From Eretmocerus hayati (lineage: Eukaryota; Arthropoda; Insecta; Hymenoptera; Aphelinidae): a stretch of DNA of 64,000 nt. This document shows positions 1 to 11,877 of the stretch, piece after piece. The position numbers and the translations under genes are program-made. How positions within the stretch are numbered: the stretch's first letter is position 1; each line of letters begins with the position of its first letter. The stretch spans positions 94,602,748-94,666,747 of the forward strand of contig CM056742.1 in NCBI GenBank assembly GCA_029851415.1, given 5' to 3'. The notes beneath the pieces were generated by a model that saw only the letters and a program-made list of their open reading frames with translations, made no database searches and was not told the origin of the DNA.

Positions 1-1680
1 TCAATACTGTTTCTCCATGTCGGTAAAAGTTCCTCAACTCGACTCGACCAGGGGACCCGCTTCTTTACTGTTCCATCCTGCTCTTCAGTATATGCTGAAC
101 CTAGGAATCCCCATGCAGTATTCGGATTCTTCGTGGAAGATGTCTCATCAAGTGGGGAATAGGACGCTTTTACAGAATCAAGTTGCCCTCGTCAATTGCT
201 AAATGATGCCTTTTCGAGATGAATATAGAATTCTCGATCCTGTTCGGCAATCCACTGTCTTACTGTCCCATTCTTTCGATGAGGCCATGATCAACCTTAG
301 GGATTCCCTCGATCGTTCACTTCATCCGGGTGGATTATCCTTTCAACGAATAATCGGGACAAGCGGTCGATTGCCGGGTTGCACTTCTCGAATTCTCGAT
401 GCTGTCTCTGCATGGGAGTAACATTTCTACCTCTCGACGTTGCTTAGCAAGCGACTTTTTCAGTCGTCAATTCCTCTCTCGAGGCCACGCTCAACTGAGG
501 AATCGACCTGCATTGTTCGAATTCTTCGGAAGGGATTGCCACTCATGGAAGACTACGCCGTGATAGTACCCAGTTGAAATCGTCGATTGCTGAATATCGT
601 CTCTTCATAGAGTAGAATGGTTCTTGACTCGATCTACTCAGCTTGCGTCCCTTTTCAATGTTTCATTCGGTTCTTCTGTCTGCTCAACCAAGAATTCCAC
701 TTGGAACGTTCTGATTCTCCGGGGAAGATATACACTTGGGGGAATACTGGGCCGGGCTGAAAGTGCCTGGGTTGCACTGGTCCATTGCTCGATACTTCCT
801 CTCCGGGAAAAATTTCTACCACCCGATTTCTAACGGCACTATACTCTCTTACTGTTCCGTTCACTTGCTCAGGCAATGTTCTTCCTCAGAAATTCATTGC
901 ATCGTTCATTTCATCCGAAAAATTGTTCACCCAAGGAGGAGTCGGAGAAGACGGATGATCACGGGTTGCAGTTATCAATTCCTCAATACTGTCTTTGCAT
1001 GGGTGAAATCTACTATCACTAAGTTTTGCTTTGCATCCCGCTCTCCTACTGTCCCATTCTGCTCGTCGGTCCAAGTTTGATGCAGAAGTTAACATGCATT
1101 GTCTAGATTCCCCGAGAAAGTCGTCTTCCCGAGGGAGGATCAGGACTAGCTCACAGACTCGGTTGAAATCCTCGGTCGCTCAATACTATCTCTTCATGAG
1201 GGGGGATGTTTCGCGACTCGATTTACCCGGAAATCCGCTCTTTTACTATTCCATTTGCTTTTTGATTCGTGCTCAACCTGAGAATCTACATAGACTGTTC
1301 GGATTCTTCGAGGAAGATGGTCACTCCAGGGAGACTTAGGACGCTTTCAAGAAACCTAAGTTGCACTCGTCCATCGCCCAATGATGCTTTTCCTAGAGAA
1401 AGTTCAACTACTCCCTTTTCTCCGGCAATTCACTCTTTCACTGTTCCACTCCCTTGCTTGGGCCATATTTATCCTCAGGAATAGCTTGCATCAATCATCT
1501 CATCCAGACAAACTGTCCACTCGAGAAGGATCCGAGACGAGCGTTCAATTACGAGGTTGTATTCGTAGAATTCCAATGCTGTCCCTGCATAGGCGAGAAG
1601 TTTTTACTGCTCAACATTGCTCGGAATCTGCTCTTTCACGTTTCGGTTCTGCTCTTCGGACGATAGGCCAGTAATTCTAG
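1..1680 (-). repeat. ~198-bp satellite block, reverse orientation
   Basis: Diverged tandem monomers of about 195-205 bp, recognised by the repeated core CTCTTTTACTGTTCCATTCTGCTC, here on the plus strand, which is the reverse complement of the core seen at 4.9-13 kb. Examples start near 50, 240, 835, 1040, 1235 and 1430. Monomers differ by tens of percent, so the array is old. Short open frames across it are not coding: they shift between monomers and are not conserved. The left end lies outside the window. Confidence 0.8.
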
Positions 1681-1913
1681 CTCAGAATCGATCCGTTTTC
1701 GACATGACTGCTAAAGGATGGTTTTATTTTTTCTTGGGTGCGGAACACCCTAGTGAACAACCCCCCATAAAATGGAACAACTCCAGGGGTGTGGAAAAAA
1801 TTACAATAACAAAATAGTGAAAAATTTTGTATTTTTTTCCATTATTTTGCATCCCGGGGAGTGGTTATAATATTTGGATTGTTCCTTATGATACCATATT
1901 GTAGGCAATGAAA
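1681..1913. other. No recognised feature
   Basis: AT-rich spacer between the satellite and the foldback element. I see no coding frame, RNA gene or repeat family in it. Confidence 0.5.
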
Positions 1914-3006
1914 GCTATAGCCGTTAGTATATAAGACCACATTATCCGCCCTGTAAAGGGTCGCCATGTTGGCCGCCATATGCAGGATTTTTAAACTGTG
2001 GCGCGTCATACTTGAGCGGTATACCTCAGCGTATTACCAGATTATCATGAAATTAAGGACGTATAACATATTTTCCTCTCATCTTGGTACGGTGAAAATG
2101 AGTGTAATTGGTGGTAATTCAAAAAAATGAACATTAATTAATGGAGAGCAACAAATTTGCATAACGAATCTCAATATGCTTTGTATTCATGAACAGTGGG
2201 TAGTAGTGGGTAGTAGTAGTGGGTTTCTCAATTTTTTAAAGGAGGATTGTGCTCATTCTAGTCTTCCATCAGTCGCCTTGGTACTTCCTATGAGAATTTT
2301 CAAAATTCTACAAAATTCAACTACAACTGCTTCACTCCTGTTAGTTTGTTGGGTGTGAATATCCAGAACCCAATAAAGGCCCAGAAGTGGAGCAGTTGTA
2401 GTTGATTTTTGTGAAACTTTGAAAATACTCATGGAAAATATCAAGGAAATGGATGGAAGACTAGAATAAGCACAATCCTCCTTTAAAAAATTGAGAAACC
2501 CCCTGTTAATGAATACAAAGCATATTGAGATTTGTTATGCAAATTTGTTGCTCTCCATTAATTAATGTTCATTTTTTTGAATTGCCACCAATTACACTCA
2601 TTTTTACCGTACCAAGATGAGAGGAAAATATGTTATACGTCCTTAATTTCATGATAATCTGGTAATACGCTGAGGTATACTGCTCAAGTATGACGCGCCA
2701 CAGTTTATAAAATCCTGCATATGGCGGTCAAAATGGCGACCCTTTACAGCGCGGACAGCGCGGATAGGCGTTTTGATGCTCATTCGTTGATCTAATCATG
2801 ACGAGCAGAATATTTTTGCCGCTCGCAGACGAGCGAGCGGACGCAGTTGACAAAGTTTTTTGAGCAAAGCTGGAGAAGAATCCAAAGTTTGCAAACAGCG
2901 TCCGCTTGCTCGTCTGCGAGCGGCAAAAATATTCTGCTCGTCATGATTAGATCAACGAATGAGCATCAAAACGCCTATATGTGGCCTATATACCAACGGC
3001 TATAGC
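1914..3006. mobile_element. Foldback (long inverted repeat) element with a nested insertion
   Basis: The sequence reads outward from a centre near 2360 into two arms of about 430 bp that are close reverse complements. The outer ends are GCTATAGCCGTTAGTATATA at 1914 and, reading inward from 3006 on the minus strand, GCTATAGCCGTTGGTATATA. Matching internal landmarks include CCCTTTACAG with CTGTAAAGGG, and the AATTAATGTTCATTTTTTTG segment. The right arm is longer only because another palindrome (2767-2975) is inserted in it. No coding frame is present, so it is non-autonomous. I could not find a convincing target duplication, so the superfamily is open. Confidence 0.85.
2767..2975. mobile_element. 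209-bp palindromic MITE with TA flanks, nested in the foldback arm
   Basis: Two arms of about 80 bp (GGCGTTTTGATGCTCATTCG at 2767 and its complement ending at 2975) surround a ~50-bp loop. Arms include the palindromic GCTCGCAGACGAGCGAGC region. Comparison with the intact left arm of the host foldback shows the insertion point: TA at 2765-2766 and TA at 2976-2977. TA duplication is typical of Tc1/mariner-type elements, so a mariner-like MITE is the best guess. Confidence 0.75.
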
Positions 3007-3051
3007 GATCCGCATCTCAAGAGAGCCTTTTACCGACAGTACTCTAACCTT

Positions 3052-3552
3052 CCTCGCTGGCCACGTCGGTAAGTTGTTGGACTTCGAATCGGACACATCC
3101 GACAGTGGATGGGTTCGAATCCCGGTGTCGGCAAAGTTCGTCACCACCGAAACATTCTCGTGACTTTTTTTTTTTATGGTCGACTGTTATTGATAATTTT
3201 TTTGTCCATGCACTGGATCTTTCAGTTGCGTTTTAGGAAAAAATCTGGCAAAACGTGACAAAGATCTTGACAAAGTCACATGACATGCCTCGCTTTACGT
3301 AAGAATCCAGAAAATCGTGACAAATAATTATGACAAAGTCCCGTAACATGCGCGGGAAATTCGGGAAATCATGACGAAAATTCGTGACATAAAACTATGG
3401 CACATATGACATATGATCATGACACGTTTCCATGACATGAAGTTGATCATGGACTTATGTCATGAATGTCCAAGATCGTGATGTGGTTTTTCGAAAAAAC
3501 GTGATATCATGTTTTTATGTCATGTACATGACATAATTTTTTTCAATAGGGT
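3052..3552 (+). mobile_element. tRNA-headed SINE-like unit, copy 1
   Basis: A tRNA-related head has an A-box-like TGGCCACGTCGG at 3058 and a B-box GGTTCGAATCC at 3112. A T-run, a body, then a tail rich in CATGACA/GACAAAGTC repeats follow, ending TTTTTTTCAATAGGG at 3552. The same order of parts is found at 15.28-15.80 kb on the same strand. The head resembles a tRNA-Lys-type sequence, but I would not call it a functional tRNA because the acceptor stem does not pair. A composite of SINE plus another element's terminus is possible. Confidence 0.6.
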
Positions 3553-4084
3553 GTGCCTATGCTTATACACGGGAGGGGAAAAAGCGAAAAAGGGAAAAAG
3601 AGAAAGTAAGCACTTTCTGTCGAGGCCCTTGGGGCGAATTTTTTCAGATTTTTCCTCGGACTTTTTTTCCCCCAGTTTCCACTAGGTGGTCTGGGCACCG
3701 ACTCCGTACAGCAAAACCACGATCCTAACAGTAAGGTCTGCCGACTCAGTGGCGGACACGGGCATAAAAGATAGGTCTGCTTACTCCAAGCCGCGCACCC
3801 ATACCTCCGGTGAGGAGTGATTTCCCCTACTCTGCCGCCCAGAAACCAATATGGCCGGCCCATTAGGTAAGCGCGCGGGCGCCAGCCGTCTGCTTTGGGA
3901 ATGTAGCTGATTAGACAGTCCGCAGTCATCTGGAAAACCCAGCTCAAAAAATGCTGCATTGTCAAGGATGATTCAGCTAAAGTCTAGATCATCCGATATC
4001 TTGTACATTAGCCTGAGAATAAATCTCGTTCTTGAACTCAAATCCCAAGCCCCCTTTGGGGGCTCGCGGTTTATTTAGGGCTTT
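3553..4084. other. Unrecognised repeat-like segment sharing a block with 15.8 kb
   Basis: No gene. Around 3710-3765 there is a stretch whose reverse complement (GAGTCGGCAGACCTTACTGT then TAGGATCGTGGT) closely matches 15805-15845. Both lie next to the CAATAGGG end of a SINE-like unit. The frame open on the minus strand here has no recognisable domain. Confidence 0.35.
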
Positions 4085-4185
4085 TGAAACTATCGAGGCG
4101 AGAAGTGGCCGTAGCCAATCGGATAGCGTGCTTGCATTCTCTTTTTGCCGGTCTGGGTTCGAGTCACGGTCGGGCAGGTTTTTTT
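4085..4185 (+). repeat. tRNA-like SINE head fragment
   Basis: A B-box-like GGTTCGAGTCA at 4156 is preceded by AGTGGCCGTAGCCAATCGGA at about 4105 and followed by a T-run near 4180. This is a weaker relative of the heads at 3.05, 4.58 and 15.28 kb. Confidence 0.4.
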
Positions 4186-4574
4186 CATTTTTTTCTCTAT
4201 TGATCATGCTGATATTCTTTTTTTTTCGAATCATCCTGCAATGAAAATTTTTGAACGGCAAGACAAAGCCCGTGCCCTACTTTTTTTCGTATCAGCATTG
4301 CTCGTTATGTTCAAAATGCACTTAAGCGGTGCTTGCTTATGTAATGGAATTGAATAAGGATTCTTCCATGATTGATCTGTGCATGATTAATATTGCACTT
4401 TGTTGCAGAAAAGTTTGCTATAAGGCATTGAATCGTTTTTTTTTACCTAATCCAGGAGTGGACTGCTGTGTAATCAAATCCGAGTGCTTATTAGTTATAG
4501 TTTTTTGTACATCCTTCTGTGTATCCACTCCCATGAAAACCTAAACGTCAGATATCACTATACTCGTAACACGT

Positions 4575-4660
4575 CGCGTTGGCCACGCGGCGTGAGTGTC
4601 GGACTTCTAATCAAAGGATCTTGGGTTCGTGCCTCGGTGTCGGCCAAATCATCGAAACCA
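4575..4660 (+). repeat. tRNA-like SINE head fragment
   Basis: GTTGGCCACGCGGCG at 4579 (A-box region), GTCGGACTTCTAATC and GGTTCGTGCCTCGGTGTCGG at 4624 match the layout of the SINE heads at 3058 and 15290. A T-rich stretch follows. The 4186-4574 interval before it holds nothing recognised. Confidence 0.5.
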
Positions 4661-4764
4661 AGGAATATGCTCCAAATGTTTCTTTTTTCCTTTTTTCCGT
4701 CTATGCATTGGCGTAGAAAAGTCGAGAACAGTAGATGATGAGGCTGAGTCGATTCCATTAATTC

Positions 4765-4890
4765 TCCAAAAGTTGACTCTAATAATAGACTCTAATATTT
4801 GACTCGAATAAATGCACCAAATTCTGAGTCTAATATTCGACTCGAATATTAGAGTCTACTATTCGAGTCAAATATTTTCACCAGGGTAGG
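4765..4890. repeat. Short AT-rich repeat of GACTCGAATA / TATTAGAGTC units ending CACCAGGG
   Basis: Alternating direct and inverted copies of GACTCTAATA and TTCGAGTC span this interval, ending in TTTTCACCAGGGTA. Read from the right, the end is CCCTGGTGAAAAT, similar in form to the CCCTATTGAAAAA and CCCTGTTAAAAA ends of other elements here. Probably one end of a TIR element whose other end I could not place. Confidence 0.4.
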
Positions 4891-4904
4891 AACTTTTCGC
4901 TCAT

Positions 4905-5526
4905 GGAAAGACAGTATTGAGATATCGATAGAGCAACCGGATAATCATCCTTTCGTCCCGATTCCTCCTTGAGTGGTCAGTCTTCTCGGACTGAATGAGC
5001 CATGCAAGTGATTTCCAAGGTGGAACATACATAGTCTAAGCAGTTGAGTGGAACAATAAGAGAGCGAATTGGCGAAGAAAGTCGAGTCCCACGAATTCTT
5101 CTCGGAGAGGCATTATCGAGTAAGAGATGAATGCAACTCAGGCACTATTGCCTCGTCCCAATTATTCCCCAAAAAGACAACTTCGTCGGAGGATTGGAAC
5201 AATGTATGTAATTCTCTGGGTTCAGTATGGACTGAAGAGCAGAGTGGGAAACTAAAAGAGCGGATTGCCAAGACAATCGAGTCATCAGAATTTTCCTTTT
5301 AAGGAGACAGTATGGAGCAATCGACGATTTCAACCTGGCGATGTAAACACGTTTTAATTCTACCTCGAGTGGACATGTTCTTCGGGGAATTCGACTAATG
5401 CATAAGGATTCCCACGATGAGCATGGCCTGAGGAGTAGTATAGAACAGTAGAAAAGCGGAATGCGGAGCAAAATCGAGTAGTGGGAATTCTCCTCGAATG
5501 CAAAGATAGTATTGAGGAATCAACAA
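4905..5526 (+). repeat. ~198-bp satellite, forward block, first part
   Basis: Monomers carry the core GAACAGTAAAAGAGCGGATTGCCGAG or variants at about 5060, 5250 and 5437. The array is interrupted at 5527 by a hAT-like element and resumes at 6440 in the middle of the same monomer. Confidence 0.8.
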
Positions 5527-6439
5527 TAGGGTGGACCGAAAAAACATTTTTCCCGAAAATTGCTTTGCATTAGTCGGGATTCACTGTCTCAAGGTGAGAA
5601 AGTATGAAAATAATTTTGCTGCATGCTCAAAGACGAGTTTTTCAGGTGGAGCAGGAGCCTTGGAGTTTTGATAGAAAATGCGTGGAAAACGGTATCTAAG
5701 AGTTCTCTCGGTCTGTCCAAATCAGTGTTTTCGTGGGTATAACGTTATGAATGGTGCGCGGGCAGTCCTTTTTTCCTTCACTTTTTTCGAGGCATTTCGA
5801 CTCATTGATGATGATAACGGTGGTTCCAAGTAGCCATGATGCATCGGACTTGAGATGTAAACTAGTGGAAAATGCGGAATTTCATGAAAAATGATGATAA
5901 ATGGCTAATACGGAGAACTCAAGCCCAGTTTCTGACGCATCCTCGCTCCCTTCAATCACTGTAATCGTGTTTTCATTACTCTAACCTAAAAATGCCGCGT
6001 TTAAATAGGATTTTAGGGTTCTCGTAATGGAAAAATATATCCGCACCTCGCTTGCAAGCCCATTTTGGGCACTGGAGGACATGTCTGTCTCGCTTCGCTC
6101 GATAGACAAACTGTCCTAGTGCCCAAAATCGGCTACCGCGCTCAGTACGGTAATATACTATTAGGAGGCTGTAGGAGAACCTTTAAAAAATTAGATGGGA
6201 GTGCCCGCGCACCATTTATAACGTTATGTTCATGGAAATACTAACTTGGAGAGAATGAGGGATGTCTTTCTTAGCGTTTCCCATGCATTTTCTATCCAAA
6301 CTTCAAGGCTCTTGCTCCACCTGAAAAACTCGAGTTTGAGCGCGCATCGAAATTTTTTTTCATACTTTCTCCTCCAAAAACAGTGAATCCCGACTAAAGC
6401 TGAGCAATTTTTGGGATAGAAGTTTTTTGGCACACCCTG
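5527..6439. mobile_element. hAT-like 913-bp TIR element inserted in satellite
   Basis: The ends are TAGGGTGGACCGAAAAAAC at 5527 and, on the opposite strand from 6439, CAGGGTGTGCCAAAAAAC. The inverted arms extend more than 150 bp and share GTCGGGATTCACTGT and GTTTTTCAGGTGGAGCA. The flanks are ATCAACAA (5519-5526) and ATCAACGA (6440-6447), an 8-bp duplication with one mismatch lying inside a satellite monomer. CAGGG-type ends with 8-bp duplication fit hAT. A second internal palindrome (GGGCACTGGAGGACA with TGTCCTAGTGCCC) lies near 6065-6125. No transposase frame is present. Confidence 0.75.
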
Positions 6440-9400
6440 ATCAACGAGGACAGCCTGGTAATCATTCGCTCGCCCCGATTCCTCCTTGAGTAGACATTCT
6501 TCCCGGATGGGAGGGAAAATCCAAGTGATTCCCAAGGATGAACAGGGCCTAAGCAAGGAAGTGGAACAGGGAGAGAGGACTGGCGAAGAAAATGGAGTAA
6601 TACAAATTTTCCCCTGAGAGACATTGTTGAGTAATAGACGAGCGCAATGCAGGCACTATGAGCTGGTCCCAATTTCACCTAGAGTGGACATGTCCCTCGG
6701 AGAATACGAACGATGTACGAGATTTTTCAGGTTCAGCGTGGCCTGATGAGCAGAATGGCACAGTGAAAGAGCGGGATGCTAAGCCAAATCGAGTAGTGAG
6801 GATTTTTCTCCCATGTAAATACAGTATTGCGAAATTGAGAAGAGCAACCCGGTCATCATCCGCTCGTCCCGAATCCTTCTTGTGTTATTTTTCCCGAATA
6901 AAATGAATGAGGCAAGTGATTTCCGAAATTGAACATGACCTAAGCAGGAGAAAGGGACAGTATCAGAGCGGTTCACCGCAGAAAATCGGGTACGAAATAT
7001 TCTACTCGGAGAAACATTATTGAACAATCGACGAGTGCGACTGATGAGGCACCATAAGCTTGTCCCGATTCTTCCCCATATGGACAGCTCTCTCGGAGAA
7101 TCCGATTGATGAATGTAATTCATCAGGCCCAGCATGGACTGAGAAGCAGGATGGGACAGTAAAAGAGTGTATTGCCGAAAAAATCGAGTCGTAGGACTTT
7201 TCTCTCATGGAGAACCAGTATTGGGCAATCAACCATTCCAACCGAAAATTGTAGTCTCGTCCTAACTCGCCCTTGACGGGACTTCTACCTCGGAGAATCC
7301 GACCTACGTATGTAGTTTTTCATAATCTGTATGACTTGAGGAGCACGACAGGACGGTAAGAGAGCGGATTGAGGTAGAAAATTAAGTCTCACATATTTTC
7401 CTCGGAGAGTCATCATTAAGTAATGGACGAGGGGAACTCAGGCACCATGAGCTCTTCCCAATTTTTCCCCAAGTGATTCACTTCCTTGGAGAATTCATAC
7501 GATGCATGTGACTCCCCAGGTTCAGCAAGGGCTGAGAAGTAGAATGGAACACTCGAAGAGCGGATTGCCGACAAAATCGAATCGTTGGAATTTTCCTCTC
7601 ATGGAGGGACAGCATGGAGCGATCGACGATTTCAACCGGATGATGTACGCACGTCCTGAGTCTTCCGCGAAATGGTATCATTCTCGGGGTATCCGTCCAA
7701 AGCATGTGAATTTCTAGATTGATTATCGTTTGACGAGCAGAATAGAACAGTAGAAACGCGGAATGCCAGGCACAATCGAGTAGTGGCAATTTCCCTCCAA
7801 TTCGAAGACAGTAGTGAAAGATCAACAAGTGCAACGCAGTAATCATTGGTCTGACCGGGTTCCTTCATGAGTGGACATTCCCCCCGGATGGTATGAATGA
7901 TGCAATTGATTTCCAAGTCTGAATATAGCCTTAGCAGGAGTTCAGATTAGTGAGAGAATGGATTTCCGAGGTGAAATGGGGGGAACGAATTTTACTCGGG
8001 GGAACATCATAGAGCAGTAGATGAGTGCAATGTAGGCACTATGAGGCCGTCTCGGATATCTCTCAAGTAAATAGCTTTCTCGGGGAATCCGAAGAATGCA
8101 TATGAAATTCGACGTTCTACTTGCGATCAGGAACAGAATAGAACAGTAAAAGAGCGGAATGCTGAGCTACATCGAGTACTAGAAATTTCTCTCCTACGGC
8201 AAGACAGTATTGCGTAACCAACAGGTGCAACCCGGTAATCACCCACTCCTCCTGATTTCTCGTCGAGTGGACATTTCCCTGGATGGACTGAGTGATGCGA
8301 GTGTTCCCGTAGTTTGGTCATGGCCTGAGCAGGAGAATGGAACAGTAAGAGAGCGGATTGCCGAGGAGTATCGAGTAGCGCGAGATTAGCTTGGTGAGCC
8401 ACTATTCAGTAAGTGGACAACCGCATCTCGGCCACTATGAATTTCCCGAGATTCCCTCAAGTGGACACCCCCCCCCCCCCGGATAATCCGAACGATGTAT
8501 GTGATATTTCAGGCTCAGCATGGAATGAAGAGCAGGATGGAATAGTGGAAAAGCGGGTTCCCGAGTCAATCGAGTCCAGAAACATTTTCCCTTATGGAGA
8601 GACAGAATAAGGTTCTAGCGAAAAACGTCCGCTAAGGGCGCAGAAGCGTGATACATGAAATACCACTGTCCGTGTGCGTCGGTGATACCTCCCGCATACT
8701 CTCTCACCCCGACTCACACCTGCCCACACTGACGTAAATGGACGGGCAAAATCCATGTGTTGAGGAGCTTATTGGCATCACCGCTGCCCCGGTGGACGTT
8801 TCCCTGCTATAGCCTCATTGAGAACCCCATGATTCCAACCGAGACTGAGAGCTAACTCGTCCTGATTCTTCTTTAGAGGAAATCTTCTTTGGGGAGTCCG
8901 AGTAATGCATGTGGATTCCTAGGATGTGTATGGCCAGACAAACAAGATAGAACAGTAGAAGAACGGAATGCCGAGCAAAACCGGGTAGTGGGTTTTCTCT
9001 TCGAATGCAGAGACGGTATTGAGAAATCAACAAGTGCAGCCTGGCAATCCAAGCATGTTCACTGGTCCCATTTTCACTTAGGGCAGACATCTTACTCGGA
9101 GAGTATGTACAATGTACGTAATCTTTCAGGCTCAGCATGGCCTGATGAGCAAAATGGAACAGTAAAAGAGCAGAATGCTGAGCCTAATCGAGTATTGAGA
9201 ATTTCTCTCCCATGTAAAGAGTCTATTGCGGAATCGAGATGGGAAGCCCGGTCATCATCCGCTCGAAAAATCCGACCAATGCATGAAGATTACTACTTTG
9301 ATCATCGCCTGACGAGCGGAATGGAATAATAGGAGCGCGGATGCCGAGCACAATCGAGTAGTGGGAATTTTCCTCCGATTCGAAGACAGTATTGAAAGTT

Positions 9401-11163
9401 CGACTAGTGCATCCCAGTAATATTTGGGCTGTCCAGGTTCCATCACGAGTGGATATTTCCACCGGATGGAATGAATGATGCATGTGATTTTCAAGTTTTA
9501 ACATCGATGCAGCAGGAGACCGGGTCAATGAGAGAGTGGGCTGCCGAGGAGAATCGAGGAGTGAGAGACTTTCTTGGAGAAGCATTTCTGAACAGCAGCG
9601 GACGACTGCATCCCGGACCTTATAAGTATGTTCGGATTTTTCCTCAAGTGGTCGACTCGCCTGGATAACCGAACGATGTATGTGATATTTCAGGTTCAAC
9701 ATGGACTCTTTAACAAGATGGGACAGTGGAAGAGCGGGTTCCCGAGTCAATCAAGTCGAGAAAAACTTTTGCCCGTGGAGAGACAGTATTGAGCACCCCA
9801 CGATTCCTAACGAGATCGTGAGCTAGCTCGACCGGATTCTTCCTTAAATGGACATCATTTCGGGGGATTAAATAACTGCATGTGGATTCCTAGAATGAGC
9901 ATAGCCTGACGAGCAGAATAGAACAGTAAGAGAGTGGAATGCCGAACAAGAGCAAGTAGTGAGGATTCTCCTCAGATGCGAAGACAGTATTGATGAATCA
10001 ACAAGCGCAACCTGGTAATCATCCCTTCATGCCGATTCCAGCTTGATTGGACGTCCTTGCCGGATGGGATGAAAAATTCAAGAAATTCACAAGGATGAAC
10101 ATGGCTCCAGCAAAAGAGTGGGATAGGGAGAGACGACTGGCGAAGAAAGGAGAGTAATACAGATTTTCCTCGGAGACATGTTGTTGAGCAATAGACGAGT
10201 GCAATCCAGGCGCATTCAGCTGGTCCCGATCCTACTTACAGTGGATATCTTCCTCGGAGAATACGTACGATGTACGAAGCTTTTCAGGTTCAGCATAGCC
10301 TAACGAGCAAGATGGAACAGTGAAAGAGCAGGATGCTGAGCCTAATCGAGTAGTGAGAATTTTTCTCCCATGTAAAGACTCTATTGCAGAATCGAAATAA
10401 GCAGCCCAGTCATCATAAGGTCGAAGAATCCGACCAATGCATAAGGATTTCTAGTTTGAGCATCGCCTGACAAGCAGAATGGAACAATAGAAGTGCGGAA
10501 TGCCGAATGTAATCGAGTGGTGGAGATTCTCCTTGATCAAAGACAAATTTAAAAGATCGATAAGTACAACCCAGCAATCATTGCCATGCCCGGGTTCTTC
10601 AATGAGAGGACTTTTCCCCCGGATGGAATGAATGAAACAAGTGATTTCCAAGTTCAAATATACCCTTAGCAGGAGAACGGGGAAGTGCGAGAATGGATTC
10701 CCGGAGAAAACCGGGAGGAAGAATTTCCCTTGCTGAGACATCATTCAGTAACAGACGAGTTCAACCAAAGCCTGATAAGCTCGTCCTCAATGATCCTCGA
10801 GTGCACAGTTCACTCGGAGAACCCGAACAATGCATGTAAATTTCTACGTTCTACGCGGCCTGAGAGGCAGAATGGAAAAGTAAAAGAGCGGAATGCCGAA
10901 CCGCATCGAGTAGTAGAAGCTTTCCCATCTATGGGAATACAGTATTGCGGATTCGACAAGTGCAACCCGGTCATCACCCAATCGTCCCGAATCCCTCTTA
11001 AGTGGATATCCGTCCCGGGTGGGATGAAAGATGCGAGTGATTTCGAGGGTTGAACATGGCCTAAGCAGCAGGTCCGGACACGAAGAGAGGATTGGCGAAG
11101 AGGATAGAGTGATATAAATTTCCCTTGGGAAGAAATTCCTGAGCGATAGACGAGAGGAGCTCA
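6440..11163 (+). repeat. ~198-bp satellite, main forward block
   Basis: Cores recur at about 6745, 6950, 7146, 7345, 7537, 7735, 7932, 8132, 8332 and 8531, and again from 8950 to 11100, a spacing of roughly 190-205 bp. Distinct monomer subtypes recur. For example, a subtype with TTCTCCCATGTAAA and GATGTACGA appears near 6700, 9095, 10260 and, after an insertion, 11945. This indicates irregular higher-order duplication. No CDS is supported: open frames are short, frequently broken and lack conserved domains. Confidence 0.85.
8626..8815. other. Non-satellite insertion of ~190 bp within the array
   Basis: Between the satellite phrases GAGAGACAGAATAAG and ATTGAGAACCCCATGATTCC there is unrelated, GC-richer sequence with no inverted ends that I can see. 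Its identity is unknown. Confidence 0.45.
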
Positions 11164-11877
11164 CCCTGTTAAAAATATCTTCCAAAACTTGGATCAAAAC
11201 ATCCAAGTGGATCAAATCCTGGATCCAGGTTGGATCAAAAATGTAATGCTATTTGATCCAACTTTGATCAAATGTTGGATTTGGGTACCGAAATTCGTCT
11301 GCCGGACTTGCGCACTGCACACTGTCCGAAATGTAAGTTATCGTGCGTAAGCGTTACCGTGGATGTCGTTTCCGATTTTTTTTAAAACGAATGTTCATAC
11401 AGTCTAACGACTCGCTACATCTGTCTTGTTATCAGACAATCCAGATTATAACTCATCACATAATCTGCACTTCAAGAATTCAAGACGCCGATAAAGAAAG
11501 ATCAAGCTGTTGAGGTTGTCAACATAACCTCAATTATGATAATTGATCTCATGTATCTGCTCCTTGGAGGTGGACTACGAGATTAGCAAAATTAATGATC
11601 TCATAACGTGAGTGATGAAGCGACCTAACACACAAATTTTTCCCAAAATCCTTCCGAAACAACACGCTCAATCAGAAGAACATAATGCAATATCTCATTC
11701 CAATACAGCGCATCAGGATCGCCACGCGCAAGTGCGAGGCAGACGAATTTTGCTCCTCAAATCCAACATTTGATCAAGGTTGGATCAAAGAGCATTACAT
11801 TATTTGATCAAATTGGATCACGATTATCCAAGATTTGATCCAATTGGATCTTTCTTTGAAGATTGTTTTTAACAGGG
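11164..11877. mobile_element. 714-bp TIR element with CCCTGTTAAAAA ends
   Basis: It begins CCCTGTTAAAAATATC and ends in the inverse complement TTTTTAACAGGG. Subterminal sequence is packed with GGATCAAA/TTTGATCC words in both orientations (for example 11190-11280 and 11760-11860). It interrupts a satellite monomer. The flanks are CA (11162-11163) and CA (11878-11879), and removing the element with one CA rebuilds the usual CTCAGGCACTATAAGC satellite text. No transposase frame is present. The superfamily is uncertain because a 2-bp CA duplication is unusual. Confidence 0.7.

Noticed and set aside
3100..3135. Functional tRNA gene at 3.1 kb
   Set aside because: A and B boxes are present, but the acceptor stem does not pair and a repeat body follows, so it is a SINE head.
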